Positions 21,292-33,510 of a stretch of DNA of 64,000 nt are shown here, one piece after another (position 1 is the stretch's first letter; every line of letters starts with the position of its first letter). The notes below the pieces were generated by a model. That model saw nothing but the letters and a program-made list of their open reading frames with translations, made no database searches and was not told the DNA's origin. This DNA is from Paraescarpia echinospica (taxonomy: Eukaryota; Annelida; Polychaeta; Sabellida; Siboglinidae), in contig JAHLWY010000239.1 in the NCBI GenBank assembly GCA_020002185.1, positions 62,001 to 126,000 of the forward strand, written 5' to 3'. Both the position numbers and the translations under genes were made by a program.

Positions 21292-21870
21292 TGCAAGGAT
21301 AGAATACCCCTCTCTGATCCCTGCCTGTTCTTCACCTAATATGCTCGTTTCATCTAGGTATGTGGTCAGTCTCGCATTAACATAGGCTGTAAACAACTTG
21401 CCTATGCAGCTTAATGGTGTAAATGATTGTTGTCTGGGTCATCTACTGATCCCTTCTTTTTGTATATGGGCTTAATGATCCCAATGCACCAATCAGTTGG
21501 CACAATGCCAGATAATAAAACAAAATTAAACATTTTAACAATGATGTCAACTAGTTCAATGGGGCTATTTTTCAAGTATTAATTTATAACATTATCAATA
21601 CCACACGCCTTTTTATTTTTAAGTTTGTTAATTAGTGCTAGTACTGTACTTCATCTTGTGTGAAAGGTCTATTTACGAGTTCATTTATTGACTGGGTAAT
21701 CTTTCTTGGGTCGAAAGGTATCTCATTAGCTGCAGTTTCACTTTCTGGTTTTACACCGAGTTTTTTTAAAGTGGTTCATAAACATATCCAGTGACATATT
21801 TCTACATATTTCTTTGCTATTAATTACTTGCTTTATTATTGCAGTATTCATTTATATATTCATTATATTC
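21292..21870 (-). mobile_element. LINE fragment, RT N-terminal region (family shared with 56385-61160)
   Basis: The minus strand gives VINKYLKNSPIELVDIIVKMFNFVL, GIVPTDWCIGIIKPIYKKKG, then KLFTAYVNARLTTYLDETSILGEEQAG and a broken EGYSIL. The same sequence is found at 60186-60780 with about 90 percent identity by eye. Frames are broken. The sequence after 21148-21291 does not follow the family. Confidence 0.78.
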
Positions 21871-22800
21871 ATTATACTTGGGCTGCCGAATTAAAACAAG
21901 TTAGAGTTGTCCAGTGGTCTCGCCAGTAATTTAATCTATTGTACTGAAAAGTATATTATATGAAACAGTACATCTGCAAATTCTAAACTGTCTACAAATT
22001 TATAGTTATAAATCAGTGTCAATAAGGTATACCCTGTTGAAAAGCTCAATGTGTATACCTTGCCATGAATGTATTTTAAAGATAAAACATGCATTCCCCT
22101 TGTAGTGGTACTGTGTAACAGAAATTCACTTTTATAAAACATCAAGTCTGAGAGAGCGCAAAATACTTCAAAGCTCCCCCTTAAAATGAAAAAAGAAGTC
22201 TGAAACATATTTCTTTATGAATTTCAACCACAAATGTGTTTTATATATATTGAAAATGAAATTTCACAGGTAAATGTCAGATGAAAGAGTTGTAGCAGTT
22301 TCCAAGTAGAGGGACTTGTGTGCAGACGTATGGTTTCAGAACTTAAACATTTGCTATTTCTATTAGCTGTCAAATACTCAATTTGAGGATTTAACTTGCT
22401 AAATCTTATTCTCCAGTTACCTCAATATGTTCTTTTCGTACGACAGAAAACACGAATTTATACGCATATGTTTATTTGTACCCCCCTTGGAACACCATTT
22501 GTCAACGTTTCGTTGGAATCGACCACCTACAGCTTGCAACAACACAGTGTGTTTGCGGACCGCGACAGTAACCAAGCTACCGCTCAGGGCGCCGCCTGAC
22601 AATTGACCCAAAGACATATTCGTCACCGTAGCAGACAGAATGGCGGCTTTTCACTACTTAGATTCGCTGACGTGCAACAGGTGCGTGTGTGTTTGTGTGT
22701 GTGACTGGCAGGTATGACCGATCATAATTGACCAGGGAGTGCCGGAGGCGGCATACCTGAACACGTAACATTTCGGTAAATCTGACCTCGGTAGTGGCAA
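21871..22800. other. AT-rich spacer, nothing recognised
   Basis: No convincing frame, RNA or repeat was found here. Confidence 0.5.
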
Positions 22801-22903
22801 CATAACTGACCACTGAGTGTCCACTCTTAGTCCACCGAAGCCGCGACCGAGGTCGACCCAGTCACGTCACGCCATGACGCCGTACATAGCGGACAGGTGA
22901 GAG
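22801..22903. repeat. Dispersed repeat, copy 1
   Basis: TGACCACTGAGTGTCCA, GGTCCACC-like words, a CGAGGTC block, CAGTCACGTC, GACGCCGT and ACAGGTGAGAG occur in the same order at 36192-36290. Two diverged copies of an unnamed repeat. Confidence 0.65.
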
Positions 22904-23074
22904 TGCCAACATTAATTTTAGTGTCATTGCTGGCATCGATACACGTCGCTCTAGTAGCAGGTATAACCGTGACAGTCGAACTGACGGTCGCTGATATCGG
23001 AGAGTGCGAGTCAGTTTTACGTCGTCGATAGTTTCAGGCGACAACAGAACGGGCGCTATGTTCGGGGAACAAGT

Positions 23075-23215
23075 AAGTGTGTGTGCGTGTGTGCGCGTGT
23101 GTGTGTGTGTGCGTGCGTGCGTGTGCGTGTATATGTTTTGTTTGTGTGTGTGGTGTGGTGTGTGTGGTGTGTTTGTGTGTGTCTGTCTGTGTGTGTCTGG
23201 TGTGCGCGTATGTAC
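23075..23215. repeat. TG-rich microsatellite
   Basis: The region is mostly GT dinucleotides with GC and TGTC interruptions. Confidence 0.95.
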
Positions 23216-23602
23216 GTTTTTATATGCATGCCATGTACTAGATAGTGTACATGCGTGTGAATGCAACTGGTTTCTGAATTTGTTTTATTACTGGAGCGTA
23301 CGCGTCAGGGGCGTGTCCAGAGAGGGGACAAAGGGGGCACACCTTCTCTGACGGCCGAACTAAATTGTTTATTCGCAGCCTTCTGTTACTCGGCTCGACT
23401 GATAACATTTGAAGGGGGGGGGTTGCTGTTAAAAAAATTTAATCGCTCTGCGGCCGTAATCTCCTTCTTTTCGCTGTCTCGTGCTGTCTCCTGTCTCACC
23501 GCTCGACTAGTCAGACCGGAAGAGCGAGGGGGGTGGCGGGGGCGGATGGGGAGGGGTAGGTGCTTTTGACAATTTTTCGCCGCCGCGCCGGCGTATCTTC
23601 AT

Positions 23603-24009
23603 GGCTCAGTATACATTTCCCATTGGCGACCGTGTTAACGTTTTGTCTGATTAAAAGAAAACGTGACCTACAAAATTTCTTAAACTTCTCACCTGCTGTT
23701 ATCATCATCTCATTGACATGCTTATAGATTAAAAAAATTCATATTTCTAGCTGTCGTAAAATGCCTGTATGTGTGACACCCGTCAATATTTACGAATGCC
23801 GGCAAACATTCGTAATTCAAATTGCTGCCAAATATCCTTCCAATTATTCAAACCATCTCTCAAAATCCACCATTTTACAGTCGACTCCTTCTACAATCAC
23901 ACGTGGATGTCTGCCAACTCAAATGCACTTATGTCAGAATATGTGAATTTTTTTAAACAAATCTTTTCTCAAAAAATCTCTGCACTTTTTCGTAGCTGTA
24001 GCATGACCC
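23603..24009. mobile_element. MITE-like repeat, copy 1
   Basis: It matches 43644-44097 over nearly its whole length (for example CCCATTGGCGACC, CTTAAACTTCTCACCTGCTG, ATGCCTGTATGT, CAAATGCACTTATG). Its ends (GGCTCAGTATAC and GCATGACCC) are decayed versions of the inverted GGGGTCAG ends of copy 2. Confidence 0.78.
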
Positions 24010-24512
24010 TTTCAGCTCTTCGTCAGCTTCTTGCACTGGGTCGGCTGGCTTGACTGTGACATCGGAAGACGGGGTGGGGGGTTAGGGTGCTGTTAACTAT
24101 GTTGTCACTGTGCCACCGTAACTTCACAACACCAGTCTCAGGGGCACATTAAAAAGGGTATGGGGAGCACAGTCACGGGGACCTATACAAAAAGGTCTAC
24201 CTACTAAAGATAAACATTTTATTTACTATAATATTACCGTTTGCCTAAGTGAGATGTACTCTATATTAAAAGCAGTGTACGTGTAGTTTGTAAGCTACGT
24301 ACTACCGGCTGGAGTAAAACGTACCTGCAGGTAAACCTACTTTTTTATTGGTAATGCATTTAGTAGATATACGTGTGTGCGTTGCAGATCAACAGAAGGA
24401 CTACGGATTGTCACTGAACACCGGACGCAGGAAACAGAACGCACTGTATATTAGAGCTAACTATGACAGTATTCCAAAGCAGACGTTTCACGTTGGTTTT
24501 TGATACAAGGTC

Positions 24513-24724
24513 ATGGCTCAATCAATCGAAGACGGCACAGCTTGTACAAATAATTGCGAGGTTGAATCTCCGATTTCGTCACAAAATGAAAATGGCGCTG
24601 TGTTGAACATATCCGAAGCTGACGGCGGCAATCTTAGCAGAGTCAATAACTGTAAGTGTAACGGAAGTGACGAGAATGTTTCCAGCGCAACACCAACCGC
24701 AGTGGAACCCCCAAAGCCGAATTG
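24513..24724 (+). CDS. disp: disp exon 1 (cytoplasmic N-terminus)
   Basis: ATG at 24513 (AAGGTCATGG) opens a 70-codon polar, Cys- and Asn-rich segment ending PPKPN, followed by a strong donor G/GTAAGT at 24725. It ends in phase 2, which exon 2 completes to a Trp codon. A possible upstream untranslated exon begins after GTGCGTTGCAG near 24387. Confidence 0.78.
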
Positions 24725-26911
24725 GTAAGTCAGTCATTAAAGGCAATAAAGCCCGATATACATTGCACTGTTGTCACGACCCACTCAGATCAGACCAGAC
24801 CGACCCAAACTGGTTCGGACGGTCTGTATGCCCGACTCACCCCGACTGCAGTGTATACATTACACCGACTGACACCGACTGAGTCAGACTCAATCTGGGG
24901 GCCGTTTCACTGACATTCTTAAGAGCTCTTAAGCCCGAAATGAAAAACTGCGTTTCACTAACAATTCATCCTGGATACGGTCCATAAAAACGGTCCTAAA
25001 AATACAAATTTCTAAGTCTAAGACGACGTTACACCACTCTTTAACTATCATAGACAGCTAGATTTTACTAACTGCGTTTTAATTTGGGTCCACTTTCACG
25101 CAGAGAACTAGTTGTTCACAGCCATATAAGTCTTCCAAATGTCAGCGATTAGTCGTTTGCTAAAGCATGATTTGTTTACACGACATTAGCGTCGTGACCG
25201 GTTGACGTGTGCGAAGGTCTATGTTGTTGTGACATTTGTTAATCAAACTCGACGGCACAATTTCGGTTTAAGTTGTTTGGCGCTCTCTACGCACTTGTCA
25301 ACTGAATATTACCAACAACGACCCTCCCGTCAAAACCACGGGCGCTCGCGTCGTGTCAAAACACTGTACCGTGTGTGATGCGGAAATAGTGTCCCCTGTG
25401 ATATGCTTCTGCAATATTTCGTTTCAATTCTTTGCACAGTGAACAAAAAGTCATATGTTGTTGACAAATGGTTGTTGGGCCGACTTTTCAAACACTTTTT
25501 GACAACTGTTTAATCTCTTGCCAAATTGTGTCAACTGTGTAAATTATCGATTATCGTGAAGGACATATCGCTCTTTGCCTTAAGTTTAATTTAACGATCA
25601 CGTTAGAGAAACGCATTTTGAAAATACTCCTTGATTTTTTTGTCAGAGTCTGTTCTAGGATGGATTTTCCTTAAGAGCTTAATATCTTAGTGAAGTGGTC
25701 CCTGCAGGTCAACAAAGCTCAGTGCAGTGCAACTTGTTAGGTAATTAATTAAGCCAGGTGCAGTGACAGTGGCTATAAATAAACAGGGCGTTGCCAGCAG
25801 TGACTGGGAGACTGGACAGTTTAAATTTTGAGTTTCTGTCAGACAGGAGAACGACAAGGTTGGTTAGCAGAGACTGGAGCGAAGAAGAGTCGCCGTAGCG
25901 AAGGTGTTGTAGAAAGAAGTGGAATAAAACGTGTCGTTTCTACACTCCGGGTGGAGTGGCCCACCCACTGTTAGGTTTGATTAATAACGAAGCAAAGGTG
26001 TTCCCTACATTAATAATGACACATTTTTTTACTTTCCATACAGTCTGTCTCTGCATTGGGTTTATATATTAACAGTTTTTAAAATATCTCAGAATCTGAT
26101 TAGCCAGAAATATATGTACGCGTATTCCAGCACACGTCTTTTCGCTTGCCTGGCTGCTAATATCAATAATATTATATTTTATTAGGCACAACAGAAACAG
26201 ATCAACACGATTAGCATTAATGATAAATAAAAATACCAAACCGATATATAAATGACCTACTTTGGAATGCCGAAGAATAATCGATGGGTTTATTTTCAGG
26301 TACATTCGGTTCCTGACTCGATATCCCGCCGTTGTCATTGTTGTCGTTCTCATCATCGTCGGCACCTGCACCGGAATTACTGTAGGATTCAAAACGATCC
26401 CTGACTTCGCAGACCCATTAAAGGTACGTGGCGGAAATTAACAGGTAACATTAATGTTCTATATGAAATTAAGATTAAAGTCACAGGTCACGATGGTAGT
26501 CTAAACGATAATGAATAATAGCTTCCACCCAGCCGTGTGGCAACAAACCAGGAGCACCACTTGTCACCGTTACACTACTTTGAACTTAAACTCGTTCCCA
26601 TGATCATTTAATTTCAGCTCAACAGTGTCGACACACGGGGAATAACGGACCAGTCAATGTATCCACTGAAAAAAGAAAAATAACTCTCAAAATAACTACC
26701 GTATTTAAATACATCGCCAATTGGTTGATCAGACGTCAGTCGTCAATATATCAATACGCTGACTTTGCAGCATTGTATGTCTACCTTCTCCCAGCCGCCA
26801 AGGTCTTCTCGCCTCTTTCTATCGCATTTCTGTGATATATAGATAACTTCATGAGATGGGGGGATTAGTTACAAATTGTCGGAAGCAACGTATGTCTGAC
26901 AATTAAGTATT

Positions 26912-26970
<59 letters not shown>

Positions 26971-29900
26971 ATCGCCACCGTCGACGTCGTCGTCGTCGCC
27001 GTCGCCGCCGCAGCCGCAGCCGCCGTCGCCGTCGTCGTCGTCGTCGTCGTCACGGTCCTTGTTGTGATTGTAACGGCCGCTGTGTATAAAATTAATACAA
27101 ATAAAAAGTAGGACACAATTCAATTGTAGAATAAATAAATAAATAAAGATAATAATACAGATGTGTAACCATCAGCAGATCAAATAAACAAGTTAACGTA
27201 AATGTTAAAACTCATATATTATTTAATTAAGAAATTTCACCATCAATCAGTTAAATCACGTTAACTGAGCTAAAGAATAAACCATATTATATAATATGAT
27301 ACATATAATATTTGGCAGAGATGCAACTAACTGGTAGATTTGATCCAGACGTATACTGTACTTGTCTCGTTGTGTATCCTGGACAAGAGTGGTTAGGAAT
27401 GAAGATGCACATTCCGAGCACCTTTGTCATTCCACTGCTCAGATTCCCACTGCCCGCCTGTGCTTGTACTTTGCTCCGATCAGCTGATGCGCGTCGTTTG
27501 TCAAACATCTGAAGTGGTACAGTGTTTTGTTCTGTGGAGCGCCACTTGTAGTAAGTCTACAACAATGAAAAAGGTACTCCTGAAAATATGTATATATATA
27601 TATATATATACATATTTTCAGGAGTACCTTTTTTATTATTGTTTTCTGCCAATGATAATTACATCAGTTTTATCTGGATTTAGATGCCTTGTGTGGCTTG
27701 CATAGACCAAGTTAGTGACAGTGGTGCAGTGGATGCAGACAACAACACAGGAAGGGAGCTTCCTCGAAACTGGTTATCTGGGAGTGGTTGTTGGAGACTG
27801 CTAATTTGCTTTATTTAAGACTGAGGAAGTGGACGCTCCTTTGTTGACGAGGAGCGCATCAAACAGATGCGCGAACCACTTCATCACCGTCCACGATGAT
27901 CATTTCGGTCTGCATCATGTTAACACAACATGGCAACACCAACAACCCCCTTGTATCATTCACAAACAACTCCCCTCTCTCTCACTATATCTTTCCCTCT
28001 CCCCTTTTTTTACATATTTTCAGGAGTACTTTTTTCATATATATATATATATATAATATATAACATATGTTATACGATCTAATATCCACCAGAGGACCAA
28101 GGGTGAGTTCTTCGTCTATCATCCCTTGGAATTCAGTAAGAATGGGCTGTGATATCCAAAGCAAGCAAATCTTCCTACAAGCCTCCAAATGTTTTGAGGC
28201 CGAGGCATTATCGTTGAACACTGTGCGCGCGTGTGCATGGACAGTGCGCCGGTGTGGTATTGTAAATTGACCCCCGTCGAATATATGGACCTGGGGTCCA
28301 TTTACCTCGGTGTTGAAAACGAGTCTGTAAAAAAGATTTTACCGTGTTGAGTGAGTTGGAAGTGGTCAATTGGTGTACGCGCTATAACAAACAAAAACAA
28401 TCCAGAACTGTTAAACAAAATTCTAAACCATACTGATGTAAATCGGCTATGGACATTTTAGTATTTATTACGGTTATTAATTTAATATTGTTTTAAAACA
28501 AATCTGGGCACGATTGTGCTTTTCATAATAATACAATCTTTATTTACATACATCAGTGAACCAAGCCTATAATGTTTAAATCACTAGACACATAAACAGT
28601 TCCATTTACCACTCCATTTATAATCACACACCGGTCATGCTTAGCCGCTTTTCCCGAGTGAATGAAGGAGATGCTACGTTTCACCATTCAAAAATACTCC
28701 ATTGCATGATTAACCAATACGCTCTCGCAGCAGAGGCAGTCCGGCCAGAGCTAAGAGCGGTCTATTAACTGTTATGGAGAACACGGAACTAAACAAAAAT
28801 GGCTAAACGATGAGATCGCCGAATTGCTTGACCACGTCTACAAGGAAGTCTCGAAAATACGTTGATAAACACTAGTCTTGACACTGGCCTACTCAAAGTG
28901 CGAACATGCATGGTAAAGCTGGAGTTGTGGGAGGGCAACGTCAAGTACGGAAACTTCCACATGTCTGATCATCTCAACGCAGCGTTTGATGATGAAGAAA
29001 CTATGAAAGGAAACATGGGGCAACTTGTGCAGGCGTACGTACAGGTCTGTCGTCAATGCCAAACGGAATTCCAAACTAACTTCCTGTTCGAAAGAACAAA
29101 TTGGTTCAAAGATCCGTCCAGTGTGGAGGTACAAAGCAGACGGCATGCAAGTAGCATGACTTTTTCAAGTTCGTGAATGACTCCACCGTTTCCCATGATG
29201 CGCTTGAACATCTTCTCCTGGCAAAGTTCTCATCTAAGTTTGGCGTGCTGTATCTGACTCTGTATGATGCCCCCGAGTCCGACTCTGTGACGCAGATGAT
29301 CTCCAAAACAGCTTCCCGAATTGGGTTCCTGAATTACCCCCTCTAGTTTGTTAGAAATATTTGTATTACAAACTTGGCGTACACTTCGTTTATCTCCATT
29401 AATTATGTTATGTGTTATCGTTGAGTGTAAAATATTGTTTTATAGAATGTACATGTTTTATGTTAAAATGATGGGGGTACCCTGACGATCGTCTAAGACT
29501 TCAGGTGGTACGCGGGAAGAAAAAAGTTGGGGACCGCTGATGTAGAGCTTCTCCTGCTATCTCTGTGTAGTTGTAGTATAATGACAGAATACACACAGTC
29601 ATACCATTTCATATATTCTCCAGTGTAATGACAAACCTCAAATCAGTTAAATGTATTTTAGGGATTCTCGACGCGCGGTACACCGATCTACAAGGCAAGA
29701 AAGACGGCGACCGATGTACTGAAGGAGTACACCTTTGTCCCTCCCACAGCAAGAGTCGACGTTTCTTCCACAGCAAGACACGATAGACAGAATAGCACTG
29801 GAAATGGACAGCGCAGGAGACGTAGCGTCGACGATGGAACCGACATTTGTTCAACGTATGGAACAAACGGAGGTGAGTGACGGAGAAGGAGCAGTGCAGC

Positions 29901-32900
29901 AGGTTGTGTGGCAACGTCCTACTTGGTAGGGACGTAAGTAAGTGTCGATGAAATTCAACTATATATACATCAGCAAATTTAAACATTGTTTGGCTAAATG
30001 TTCGATTTCAGTTACGATATCGTCGTGTTCATCCGCAATTCAATCAGCCCATCGCAAATTAGTGATCGTATTAATATATATACTCTACAGAAGAGTGCTT
30101 TATAAATTTGGTCATTAACATCCACAATTCAATCAGCCCATCGCAAATTAGGTATGCTATTGACTAAATCTACAAAGCACTCTTCAGTAGAGTATATATA
30201 TTAATACGATCACTCTGGGGCAGTCTGACAATATGTCAGTTCTCCAACGGGCGCCACGGCGGTTTCACTTTCAATTTACACATGCCATATTTTACGACTG
30301 CTGAACTTAACTGGTTAGTGGAAACTAGTTTAGTATGCACAGAACGTAATGGTGATAACTGCTGTTTGGTCTGTTGCTCCGTGAATAAGCCAATAAGCAA
30401 GAACTAACAATTCATACAGCGGAAACCTCACATTTGGTACTATCTACAAAGACCAAATACTATCAGTGAGACGTATTCTTCGTGGCACTGATCTTGCCAC
30501 GTTTTAAAAGTCTGTTCCAAGTTTTTTATGTATTAATTAATAACTTGTTCTTAAGACTATACTAACTATGCTGAAGGTATATTGCCCACCAAATTGTGTT
30601 TAGTAAGCACGTGACAACGGTCACAATTTGAAGGCACGACCACGGGTACATGTTCAAATAGTAAACAAAACATCCAATTTCAAAACCAGCTTTATTGGCA
30701 ATACGGCCGAGTCGGGCTGAGTTAACAGTTATGCCCTTTGATGTTCAACGATGCTCACTTTCCCACAGTCAACACAGCAGAGTTCCAGTTAGATGTTACT
30801 ACTCCCGCCAATTCCAGGTAGACGAATAAACTACGTCCCTTTAATAGGTATGGTGCTGATCGTGACATTCCTATCACGCGTTGATTTCACTTTTGTAGGG
30901 TCCGTGACTTCCGGAAAAATGAAATTGGTGCTCGAGTCGAGTACGTCCAACAATTTGCTGACGAAGATGTCTCTTCGCGGCATATGTGACTTCGTCGACA
31001 AGTTGGTCCTGCCGAACATCCCCGGCGCCTGTCCGGGAGTATCCGTGGCGAGTCGCCTCGCCTCGCTCCGTGGCAAGACGTGCCCACAGCTCGACGACGA
31101 CGACGTCTCCTACGCGAGGAATCTACTCGACGAGTGCGCGCCTTTCTACAAGAGCGGCAAGTTGAAGCCAAACACCTCGTCCGAGCCGGCAGACAGCGGC
31201 GGTGTACCCCAGCGCTGTTATGAAGCAGATTTCGTCTACGACGTCATGTATTACTTCGCCGACGTGGGATTCTACGACATGTCGCACGACCTTAAATACA
31301 CCATTGTGTTCATTCATTACACGAACAACAATGGTGCAGAATTCTTTGATATATACAACATTGAAAAGACTTTCTACGAAGACCATGTCGCGTGGCAGAC
31401 TATGGACAACGGTATTGTCCAGTTGGTGGCGGTCGGCTTCGATTATCATGGCAGCATTAAATACTCACTATTCGAGAGATACTTATTTAATGATTTGACA
31501 TATTTCGGTCTCGCCGGTCTCGTGATAGCTCTGTTCACGCTGATATACCTACTCTCATTCGTCTTGGTCATTGGCACATTCGTCAACATTCTGCTAAGCT
31601 TCGGTTTCGCATACTTCCTCTATTACTACGTGTGTCAGATGGTATTCTTCCCGTTCATTAATCTCATAGCATTGTTGCTTCTCATTGCTATTGGCGCCGA
31701 CGATGTCTTCGTGTTTTACGACACGTGGCTGCAGGTGAAAGCGGAACATCCGACGTGGAGTCGTAATCAGCGTCTGTCTGCGACGTTCTCGCACGCCATC
31801 ATGTCTATCTTCGTGACGAGTTTCACGACAGCCGCGGCCTTCCTAGCCAACCTTGTATCTAACATAGCGGCCATTCAGTGCTTCGCCATCTTCGCCACTA
31901 TCTCCATAACAGCCAACCTTGTGATGATGGCGACCATTATGCCAGCTATTGTCGTCGCCTCCGAGGCGTGTTCGGCTTGTATCACCTGCCCGTGTAATGC
32001 CTCAATGTTCGGTGCCTTTTACCGGATACCGAATAAGGCTTACTCGTGGGTGACGGCGCGTTTCAAGTCCTTTTTTTACACGGTAATACCTAGGGTGATC
32101 GGACGTGCTTGGTGGTTCTGTATCGCAGTCGGCGTAGCTATCGGTTTTGTTGCATTGTTAATTGTCTTCTACAAACCTGCACTGAAGCCACCAACGACAC
32201 AGGAGTTTCAACTGTTTAACAAAGACAACGTACTCGAAAAATGGGACCTGGACTTCAAGCACCGATTCCCAGTCGAAATCGCAGCTGCCAGCAAGCGAGA
32301 AAGCATCTATGTGACCTTTCTGTTCGGATTCAAGGCCGCAGATCCCGGAAACAGACTAAACCCGGACGATGAAACGACAGCTCTAACGCGAGACGGCGAT
32401 TTCAAAATGGAGCTTCCTGAAACACAGGATTGGCTACGCAAGTTTTGCGATAGCATAAAAACGGCTGCGTTTGTGAGCCCTTACATTAACTCCTTATCGT
32501 GTTTCGTGTCTAACGATGACATGCATCGTCTTGTAATAATGCTCGTGTGCTCCAATGTTTACAATTCGGGAACCTCAAATGAATTCGAGAACAAATGCTG
32601 TTTGGGCAGTGTTGACTCGAAGATTCTTAAGTACTGTGTAGACCAGTCACGCCAGCTAGGACTGTTGGATTTTGTCACGACTATGGATATCGTTAGATTC
32701 GCGATTGGCTCTCCAATTTATGACAAGAGCTCAGAGTCCAATGACAGTTCCGTTGTCGGCTACCGTTTTGGCGTACATACCAATCTCAACTATTCAATGT
32801 CGTATGAGAGAATGCGCACCAGTTACGACGTCGTATCGAGCTTCATGAAGACACAGCTGGAGTCCGCTCCGGACGGACTGCGCAGCGGATTCGTCTCCGG

Positions 32901-33510
32901 TCATGGGAATTTCGAGTTCTACGACCTGCAACATTCACTTGCTACCGGGACGTTCTTTTCAGTCGGCTTGTCGATCGGTGTGTCCTTCCTTGTGCTTCTC
33001 CTAACCATTCGCAATGTTCTCATCACGATCTACGCCATGGTCACGATCGTGTTGTCTATCGCATGCACCGTTGGTAGCATTGTCCTGATGGGCTGGAAGC
33101 TGAACATCGTCGAGTCGATGACTATTACGCTCGCGGTCGGGATGTCAATCGACTTCACAATTCACTACGGCGTCGTCTACCAGCTGTCGAGAGACGCGAC
33201 GCCTGCCGGGCGCACTCGTGAGTCTGTCGGGCGGGTGGGCTCTGCTGTCGCGGCCGCCGCTTGGACAACCTTCTGCGCCGGCATTGCCGTGCTCAACTGC
33301 TCCGTCGACCCCTACCGCAAACTCGGCGTCTTCCTCGTGCTTGTGATGGTCTTCAGTTGGGTGTACTCCACCTTCTTCTTCCTCTCGCTCTGCCACATTA
33401 TCGGGCCCGTGGGAAACTTCTGCCAAATCCCCTGCCCGACTACGTTGATACGACGCAGAAAACATCAAAGCAGCGTAACAAATATAAGTCTTGGCAACAT
33501 TGCGTCATAA
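24513..33510 (+). CDS. disp: Dispatched-like RND / sterol-sensing transporter (4 exons)
   Basis: Joining 24513-24724, 26300-26423, 29662-29872 and 30899-33510 gives 1,052 codons plus TAA, with phases 2, 0 and 1 matching at the three introns. Dispatched proteins use ion gradients to release lipid-bearing Hedgehog ligands at the plasma membrane. Seen here: TM1 at residues about 79-98, PDFADPL and FSTRGT blocks, a large first extracellular loop with Cys residues, a five-helix sterol-sensing domain (about 384-535) with GADD (Asp 450-451), a second extracellular loop, EFYDLQ, and a second helix bundle with GMSIDF (Asp 934) and HYGV. Both RND-type Asp sites are present. The ending GPVGNFCQIPCP is typical of Dispatched. 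It is shorter than vertebrate DISP1, mainly in the cytoplasmic ends. A Patched-domain paralogue is less likely because of the GADDVFVF and FEFYDLQ blocks. Exons are GC-richer than their surroundings. Confidence 0.88.
24898..25701. mobile_element. TIR element in disp intron 1
   Basis: The ends GGGGCCGTTTCACT and the inverse of GGACCACTTCACT form terminal inverted repeats, followed inside by TTAAGAGCTCTTAAG-type words on both sides. CTG lies at both flanks (24895-24897, 25702-25704). A 3-bp duplication with GGGGCC-TTTCAC ends resembles Harbinger-type elements. No transposase was seen. Confidence 0.65.
26300..26423 (+). CDS. disp: disp exon 2 (first transmembrane helix)
   Basis: The acceptor TTTATTTTCAG precedes 26300 and the donor AAG/GTACGT follows 26423. 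It encodes YIRFLTRYP, the hydrophobic helix VVIVVVLIIVG and FKTIPDFADPLK, the usual end of TM1 in the Patched/Dispatched family. Confidence 0.88.
26911..27051. repeat. CGT trinucleotide repeat in disp intron 2
   Basis: (TCG)n with CCG and CAG interruptions over about 140 bp. Poly-Asp and poly-Thr frames read from it are artefacts. Confidence 0.95.
27568..27634. repeat. Perfect palindrome in disp intron 2
   Basis: The arms AAAAAGGTACTCCTGAAAAT... and its exact inverse flank a (TA)10 core. The right half also appears alone at 28010-28036 (ACATATTTTCAGGAGTAC). Confidence 0.9.
28790..29344 (+). pseudogene. hAT/ZBED-like transposase fragment in disp intron 2
   Basis: A frame reads WLNDEIAELLDHVYKEVSKIR, then after a stop INTSLDTGLLKVRTCMVKLELWEGNVKYGNF, QCQTEFQTNFLF and WFKDPSSVEV. 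A second frame reads NDSTVSHDALEHLL, AKFSSKFGVLYLT and GFLNYPL. KLxLWExxLxxGNF followed by a FxxxF block resembles hAT-derived proteins such as the ZBED/EPM2AIP1/FAM200 group. The match is from memory of the motif only. Confidence 0.4.
29662..29872 (+). CDS. disp: disp exon 3 (first extracellular loop, polybasic site)
   Basis: The acceptor GTATTTTAG precedes 29662 and the donor AG/GTGAGT follows 29872. It encodes GFSTRGTPIYKARK, a Ser/Thr-rich stretch, and GNGQRRRRSVDD (Arg 163-166), then DICSTYGTNG. It starts in phase 0 and ends in phase 1. Confidence 0.87.
30031..30214. repeat. Inverted repeat with direct repeats in disp intron 3
   Basis: The arms 30061-30101 and 30174-30214 are inverted copies (40 of 41 bases). 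A direct repeat AATTCAATCAGCCCATCGCA lies before the left arm (30031-30062) and inside the loop (30120-30151). Confidence 0.92.
30899..33510 (+). CDS. disp: disp exon 4 (sterol-sensing domain to C-terminus)
   Basis: The frame is open from 30793, but upstream codons are not Dispatched-like. The acceptor TTCACTTTTGTAG before 30899 gives the correct phase and joins GTNG to GSVTSGKMKLVLESS. The stop TAA is at 33508-33510. This single large exon holds eleven of the twelve expected helices. Confidence 0.9.

Noticed and set aside
26865..27123. Poly-Thr, poly-Asp and similar proteins
   Set aside because: They are readings of the CGT microsatellite in an intron.
30793..30898. ATG at 30793 as the start of a 905-residue Dispatched protein
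   Set aside because: The first 35 codons lack Dispatched features, and the acceptor at 30899 joins in phase to three upstream exons that supply TM1 and the FSTRGT block.
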